Source: Atriophallophorus winterbourni
Lineage: Eukaryota; Platyhelminthes; Trematoda; Plagiorchiida; Microphallidae
Direction of reading: 5' to 3'
Length of the DNA: 64,000 nt
NCBI GenBank assembly: GCA_013407085.1
Contig: JACCGJ010018417.1
Location: 17,847-81,846 of the forward strand
The notes beneath the pieces were generated by a model. The model saw only the letters and a list, made by a program, of their open reading frames with translations, was not told the DNA's origin and searched no databases. The position numbers and the translations under genes were made by a program. This document shows, piece by piece, positions 58,273-64,000 of this stretch; the stretch's first letter is position 1, and every line of letters starts with the position of its first letter.

Positions 58273-59647
58273 GTCAGTGACACGGTTACCTGGAAGTAGC
58301 TCAATCCCACACTCAGCGAAGCTACGGAGAGAATTCTGCAGGACATCCTCGATCGCAAAGTTGAACAAGAATGGGGACAGCCCTGGCGCACGCCACTGGT
58401 TGTGGGGAACGCCGGCGATAGGCTGCCGTAGACCCTGATCCTCCATGAAGAATGAGAATAGAGCTCCTTCAAGATGGCGACATATTTAGGAGGGATCCCA
58501 CTCCTAAGCAAGCAGTTCCAAAGAGTAGTTCTGTCCACCGAGTCGAACGCGGCCCGGATGTCCAGAAAAGCTACGATGGTTAGTCGCCGGTACAGGTGTC
58601 TGTGCTCTAATAACTGTCGCAGGACAAAAACCTGATCCCGGGGGGAATCCAGCCTGTTCCACACGGCAACGTAACTCCCGAATGGGCGATAGCCGACGGA
58701 GGATGGAAACCAGGAGTGTAGACGCTACAGGAGTCGGGGATATTCCACGATGATTGGAACACAGATTCCGTGCGCCCTTCTTAAAGATTGGGATAACCGT
58801 CGATTCACCCCATGACCCGCTCCTCAGCCCATACTTTGGTAAACAAATCACGTAACTCCGCTGCCACAAGATCACCTCCCTCCTTAAACAAAATCGGGTG
58901 GAGGTCGTCAGGACCAGGTGACTTGTGGCGCTTCAGTGCTCGAATTACCTCTCTCACCTCCTGGAGATCAGGAGCGGCTAAGGAAACGGGCCAAGGCGTG
59001 CAAATCGGTGTCTCAGGCGGCGAGGTCGGAGGAGGTGGCTGGCTGAACTGAGCACTAAAGTGCTCAGCCCATCGTTCCAAGCGTCTACTAAGATTGGTGA
59101 TCGGCGAGCCGTCGGTTTCGCAAATAGTCTCGCTCACTGTATTCAGTTTCGAACCAGTAGCTCTAATTAACTGAAACAATTTGCGAGTATTGCCCGATGC
59201 GGCTGCAACCTCCATCTCACAAGCACGTTGCATCCACCAGAACTCGCGGTCATTCCTTAAGCTGGCCTTTAAGCGGGTATTGAATTCTCTCCGAGCACGG
59301 TTGTGTTCAGTGTCGGCGGGTAAAGTTCGACGGTGATCGATTAAAGCAAGTGACTGGGCCGAGATCCATGAGCGCGGCGAAGCGCGGGTGGGTTGACAGC
59401 TTGATGGAACTTGGTTCTGACAGCGGGGAGCATCAAAGAGGCGGTGTCTACATGAGTTCGTCGTGCGCGTGGAAGTTGACTGTCGCAAAGACTAGCGCGT
59501 GGTCCGAGTCCACACTGGTGGTCCAGTATGAACGGCAATCCTTGATGCTACCACGCCACCTGTAGCTAATAGCAATGTGGTCAATTTGAGACTAGACGTG
59601 CTGTGATGGTGAGCGCCATGTGGCCATTCGACGCTGAGAACGCCGAA
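58273..59647 (-). mobile_element. RTE-like LINE, copy 2, 3'-truncated by the duplication breakpoint
   Basis: Matches the copy 1 RTE from the endonuclease end to the RT, ending after GNRVTD. The catalytic YADD and everything 3' of it are absent and replaced by unrelated sequence. Loss of the 3' end is unusual for a LINE, whose insertions lose the 5' end; it therefore marks the duplication junction rather than an insertion. Confidence 0.88.
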
Positions 59648-59983
59648 ATGTCGTACTGGAGAGACAGAGGTGGTGATCGCCACAGAATGTGTCCAAGAAC
59701 AATGTTGAACATGACCTCGGCACAGGTTGCGGATAACTATATGGCTACTGTGTGAAAGAGACCATGAACATAAATGATTCAAGGGTCACGCTTCAGTTGA
59801 TTAAGCCCAAGAACTACAAACTCAGTTGTGTCAATTCAAATTATTCCAACAGTACAATACAGGACTTCAAACTTGCAGAACATAGAATACCTCCTGTCGG
59901 ATGCGTACTAAAGTTCGTACATTACAAGTAGCTAAACTAATAGATTGAATTCAGGAAAAGAACGTTGTGGTAGCGTCAAAGTC

Positions 59984-60287
59984 AAAGACTGCACGTGGGC
60001 CAAGATACTGTCAGGTTGCCCAGGCCTAGACAGATATGGGAAAAGGAAATTGCAACGGCAGTGAGACTCCACCGTGTATTCGCATGCAGCTCACTACCAT
60101 TTCTATTTTCCATTTCATATCTGTCTAGGATTGGGCGACCTGACAGTATCTTAGCCCATGTGAAGTCAATGACTGTTCGGCACGTTGACTAGATCACGCT
60201 TGTGCTTTCATACATACGTACCAGTAGCAAATCAATTTAGCAAGATGTTAGCTGCACCGCGCAGAAGTGCTGCACGATAGAAAAAGT
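59984..60287. mobile_element. Head-to-head SINE-like pair, copy 2
   Basis: Duplicate of 46,337-46,640, with the same inverted arrangement, so the pair formed before the duplication. Confidence 0.75.
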
Positions 60288-60887
60288 GAACAGAGAATGC
60301 CTGTCAATAATATATTTACTTATGTGCGTAAAAACTACTCGGTCGAGTAAAACAAAGTAGATATAGACGAGGCACACACCCACAGCTTTTATATTCCTTG
60401 GTTAATCTACAATATAGTGGGCTCAGATTGAACTTGCCCGACATCTACCCACTGACCATCCTGGGATTAGTGGCTCTGCTTAAAGGACTACCTAGGATAG
60501 CTTAACAGGTCAATGAGGTATATAAATTATCACATAACGTTAAATTTAGTGCAACTAGAGACATATAAATGTTTAACTAGTCTCATTCTCAGTAGCAACA
60601 AAAACAAAGCAACTTAAGCACCTTCCTCAAAGAATAATAATGCCGCAAAAACGACAGAACGGTAACGTCACCGATTGGGTGCTGTTGTACCGACAATATA
60701 TAGTTTTACGGATCTCGGAACAGTAATTCTGTATGAGCTTATCAAAAAGCACAATCTGTCAAGAGGGAAACGATTGCATCCAGAGACAGATATAAATTCT
60801 GCCAACTCTAAAAAAATTGTGAAAGAATATAAGTTGAAAATTACATTCCCTGTTAATTTTGATATACATTTATATTCGGTAACGTAC

Positions 60888-62883
60888 CTTGCATATAAAC
60901 TCGACCTCATTTCGTTCTATATCCTTGATAACCATGATATTCATTTTCGAAAAATAATGAAGAGCTAGTTCATTCACGGCATCACGAAGAATGCTTTTTT
61001 GAATTAGCAAAACATTACAACCAGCTTGTTTAACAGCTTTGACGATGTTCAAAATATATGAACGTTCTTCTTTCATTATGCGATCCATTTGAGTGTAATC
61101 AGTTACGATCACACTGTTTTCCATCTGGTTCATTAGATTTTGAAATAATTGTCACTTACATCGGTCTTGGGGGGTGAAACACAAAATTGAATTAATCCAA
61201 TCTTTGCCTTTTCAACGCGTTTCACCGTACACCCAGAGGCAACCCTCTGAGTTAAAATAAGGCCATCGACTAGTTCAGTGTCATCCACGGTGCCCCTGGA
61301 ATAGAGGAGCAGTAAAACTTCGGCGAAGTCACAATGGCATAGATGAAACAGGAGTCTATTATTGCACACCCGTGTAAAAATACTGTATAAAACGCTTCGT
61401 AAGCAAGGCAATGGGGTTGAACATTGCCCCAGAATAGTAAATCGATAGCACTGTCTGTATGCGTACCTTCGACCATATTTGGAGTATGCTATTTTCGGAA
61501 CCCGTGGCTGAGTCGTGACTAACTTGTACTTGAACGGCCTCAACGTCATGCCACAATGCTGGCCAAAGGGTTTGAGTTTTATAACCAGGAACGCCTCAGA
61601 GCACTATATTTATTATCATTAAAATACCCTCATATCCGTGAGGACCTAATATTGAAGTACAAAATACTAACGGAAAACCCCATCAGTGTAAAGGAATGTT
61701 CGTATTTGCTACCTCCGCTCGTACTCGTGGCCATCATTTAAAGATCGCCCATGAGCAAAGTTGGTTGGACTGTCACAAACACTTTTTGCGTGGTATCTGC
61801 CCTTTCCTTTTTGATTTTAAAAGTGTCTGGATATTTATTTGTTTACACCTTAATGTGAAATATCATACCATTATATACTCTATGATACTGCACTTTTTTG
61901 CGTTCTTCAGGGCACGTTCTGCTCTCAACTGGAATCATCCAAGTTTCCTTCGTTTCGAGCTTAACTATTCACCTAAACTCACGAATATTTGTGCACAATA
62001 TACTATTGATTATATATACATGCTAACCAACAAACAAATTATGATATTGTTAGCTAACGTGACAGCAGACCCCTTACGAAAGTGCTTGCATGTAAGCAGC
62101 AATTGATAAGTGATACTAATAAAAACAACCTAAATCAAAGTTAATTACCCGAGTTTTTTGACAATTCGGATGTCGTCTAGAGTAACGGAGTGCGGCGAAT
62201 TGGGATCAACAACGTCCAAGACCGCTTTCACGGCCAAGGGTGCCAGTGCATCGGAATGCTGAGAGACAACTTTTGAGCTTAAAGAAGTCATTGCTATTTT
62301 GTTAAGCTTTTGAATATCGTTGATTTCCAAGGGAATAGCCATGGCATCCAAGATCTTACAAGCTTCGTTAGCGGCCTTTTGGAATGCATCGGAAATCGTT
62401 GTAGGGTGAATGCCTTTATCCAGCAGCTTAGAGCAAGCATCTAATAAACTGCCAGCCAATACAACGACGGTAGTAGTTCCATCTCCAGTTTCGATATCTT
62501 GTGCTTTCGAAAGCTCAACCAACTGTCACGATTAGAAAATGTTTAAGGCGTACCATTTTTCCAGCAGGATGAAGTAGTTTCATTTGACGAAGAATGGTAG
62601 CACCATCATTAGTAATAGTCACATCACCATTCGATTCTTGGATCTATTTCATTAATTAAACAAACTGGTCTAACCATTTTATCCATTCCTTTGGGGCCGA
62701 GACTTGTGCGGATGGCATCGGCGACAGCTGATTAAATCAGCAATTAAAAAACGACAAACCTTTAGCAGCAACAATATTGCTGGATCGAATAGCAGCAGGC
62801 TTTCCACGATCGTTGAAATTATTTTCATTTCCTTTGGCATTAACTCGTGACGAAGATTTTGGCATAGCTTCAACAGGCGCCAT
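60888..62883 (-). pseudogene. CCT4: CCT4 partial copy, exons 1-6 only
   Basis: Exons: 62,883-62,760; 62,727-62,675; 62,643-62,554; 62,522-62,149; 61,295-61,160; 61,124-60,888. They encode residues 1-338, ending VEFICK at an intact GTACGT donor. All splice sites and the frame are preserved. I saw two synonymous changes (in exons 3 and 4) and one replacement, Lys to Asn, in the exon 4 segment VVDPKSPHS. Exons 7-10, coding the rest of the apical domain and half of the equatorial domain, are absent downstream. Alone it could not make a working chaperonin subunit. It lies upstream of the complete gene on the same strand, so its exon 6 donor could splice onto the exon 7 acceptor of copy 1. A residual haplotype or an assembly error is also possible. 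Confidence 0.85.
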
Positions 62884-63480
62884 GGCGAACAAATAGATTA
62901 GCGCGCTGCGAATAATCAACTGAGAATGAAAGGTTAAAACAGAACACACCGGAGTTCTAATGATAGGCTGAACCCCTAATTTTTATGACACATCGGCGTA
63001 ATTTTTGTGTTGTTTATTTAGGATTTAATTTGCCTAGATAATAATTAGCGTTAAGATCAGCTTCATGTCCCAAAATAAATGCAAGATACTCTAAGTGATG
63101 TTTGATCTTAATTTGTTCAGTTCAGTTCAGTTCAGTTGCACAGGACAGTAAGTGGCGAACGAGCTAATCGAGCGTCCAGAATTTCTTCCAGTGGAAAGCT
63201 GCAGAGAAGCAACCACCACTGCCAAAGCGTTTATTCTTATTGTGATTTGGATATCCTCGACGATCGCGATGCCAAGGGATTATCCGGGTTGTGTTTAGGA
63301 AGCACCACGTAATGAATGATGCTGTAAGGTGAGAATACATTTCTCCTCATCAGTACGGTGGGAGGTCAGCTAAAGAATAGTTGTGTATTAAACAAACAGA
63401 ACTTTAGCATTCACTTACTTACCAAACAACGATAAAAAATGGTGAACAACCTAATCTTGCATAAAAATTAGGGGGAGAAT
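62884..63480 (-). other. Upstream flank of the partial CCT4 copy
   Basis: Duplicate of 49,784-50,380: the probable promoter stretch up to 63,114, the (GTTCA)n repeat at 63,115-63,137 and the LINE 3' UTR beyond it. Confidence 0.6.
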
Positions 63481-63620
63481 TCAGGAAAAAGCTTACCACA
63501 GATGCGGTCCAAACCCTGCTTAAAACTTGCGACAGATCTGCAGGATATAAGTTCTTCTAGAAGCCGGTTCCAGAAATTTACCACCCTGAGGCTGAAAAAG
63601 TTTTTCCTGGAGTCTAGTCT
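63138..63620 (-). mobile_element. 3' stub of the CR1-clade LINE, copy 2
   Basis: The 3' UTR and the last 150 bp or so of the coding region match copy 1 up to AGTCTAGTCT at 63,611-63,620. Beyond this the LINE is replaced by LTR-like sequence. Confidence 0.85.
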
Positions 63621-64000
63621 TATGGCGTTTTTCTGTAAACATTTTTGTTTGTATCAATCAATGTACACTTTTTGAATTGTACCCGGATTTTACGAATATA
63701 AATTTTCGTTTGCTCGAAGTGCTCTTCTCATCTCTTTTGATACCCGCACCGCGTGCTCGGAGTTCTGACTGTGGATTGTGGAAACACTGCTTGCCAGCTA
63801 TAAAAGGAACGCTCCATATTTCAGCCACAGCTAATTCTTGGATTTACCGCGGTGATAATACTTTGACGTTTGGACCGGAATAGCCAATTGCCAAGCTGGG
63901 GAGAATCGTTTTCAATTCAATCGAAGAATTATTGTGAGTGGTTACCTTTTTACTTTTTACACACATACTGTAATTTCACGTAGCCTGAACCACCACAATG
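63621..64000 (+). mobile_element. Second Gypsy-type LTR, running to the window end
   Basis: It aligns in order with the LTR at 52,545-53,095 but without the SINE and with clear divergence, so it belongs to another element copy. A TATAAAAGG box at 63,799-63,807 fits an LTR promoter (U3). The end reads GTAGCCTGAACCACCAC. The internal region would lie beyond the window. Confidence 0.6.

Larger units (their letters stand above)
58273..63620. repeat. Large direct duplication, copy 2
   Basis: Copy of 44,629-50,520, offset 13,644-13,647 bp before and 13,100 bp after the 547-bp insertion site. The left edge cuts the RTE reverse transcriptase just before the YADD box. The right edge cuts the CR1-clade LINE after 140 bp of its 3' coding end, where LTR sequence begins. 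Confidence 0.95.

Noticed and set aside
60675..60968. 97-codon plus-strand frame shared by both duplicates
   Set aside because: It overlaps CCT4 exon 6 in antisense and exists twice only because of the duplication.

Overview
This is eukaryotic nuclear DNA, most probably from a digenean trematode (fluke). The evidence is two spliced metazoan genes, one with 31-35 nt micro-introns, set in a dense background of CR1-like and RTE-like LINEs, short SINE-like repeats and a Ty3/Gypsy element resembling the trematode CsRn1 group. The phylum is an inference from gene architecture and repeat types recalled from memory; no search was run. There are no bacterial operons, CRISPR arrays or rRNA/tRNA genes.

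Layout. 1-7,088: mostly featureless, with two CR1 3' fragments in opposite orientations and pieces of a dispersed 242-bp-type repeat. 7,089-20,160 (+): a two-exon bZIP transcription factor (612 aa predicted) split by an 11.2-kb intron that holds an antisense RTE LINE and a short SINE with a clean target-site duplication. 20,161-25,400: putative 3' UTR, SINEs, an inverted repeat and rearranged CR1 pieces. 25,400-37,490: two CR1 elements in inverted orientation (25.4-29.3 kb + and 33.4-36.4 kb -) flanking a 242-bp tandem array; the second CR1 abuts RTE endonuclease sequence. 37,491-40,390: nothing recognisable.

40,750-49,783 (-): a complete ten-exon CCT4 gene (chaperonin TCP-1 subunit delta, 540 aa predicted). 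Introns 4 and 6 were enlarged by retroelements. Next come a 5'-truncated CR1 LINE (50.0-52.4 kb, -), a decayed Gypsy element (52.5-56.2 kb, +), and decayed CR1 pieces (56.2-58.27 kb, +). 58,273-63,620: a direct, nearly identical second copy of 44,629-50,520, carrying CCT4 exons 1-6 but no exons 7-10. The window ends in a second Gypsy-type LTR with a TATA box.

The most informative feature is this partial CCT4 duplication. Copy 1 carries a 547-bp retro-insertion with a target-site duplication, while copy 2 keeps the empty site. The 3' tail of the insertion matches the 3' end of the RTE LINE in CCT4 intron 6, which suggests a SINE/LINE partnership. I did not find a clearly novel biochemical system; the interest lies in genome structure and mobile-element biology.
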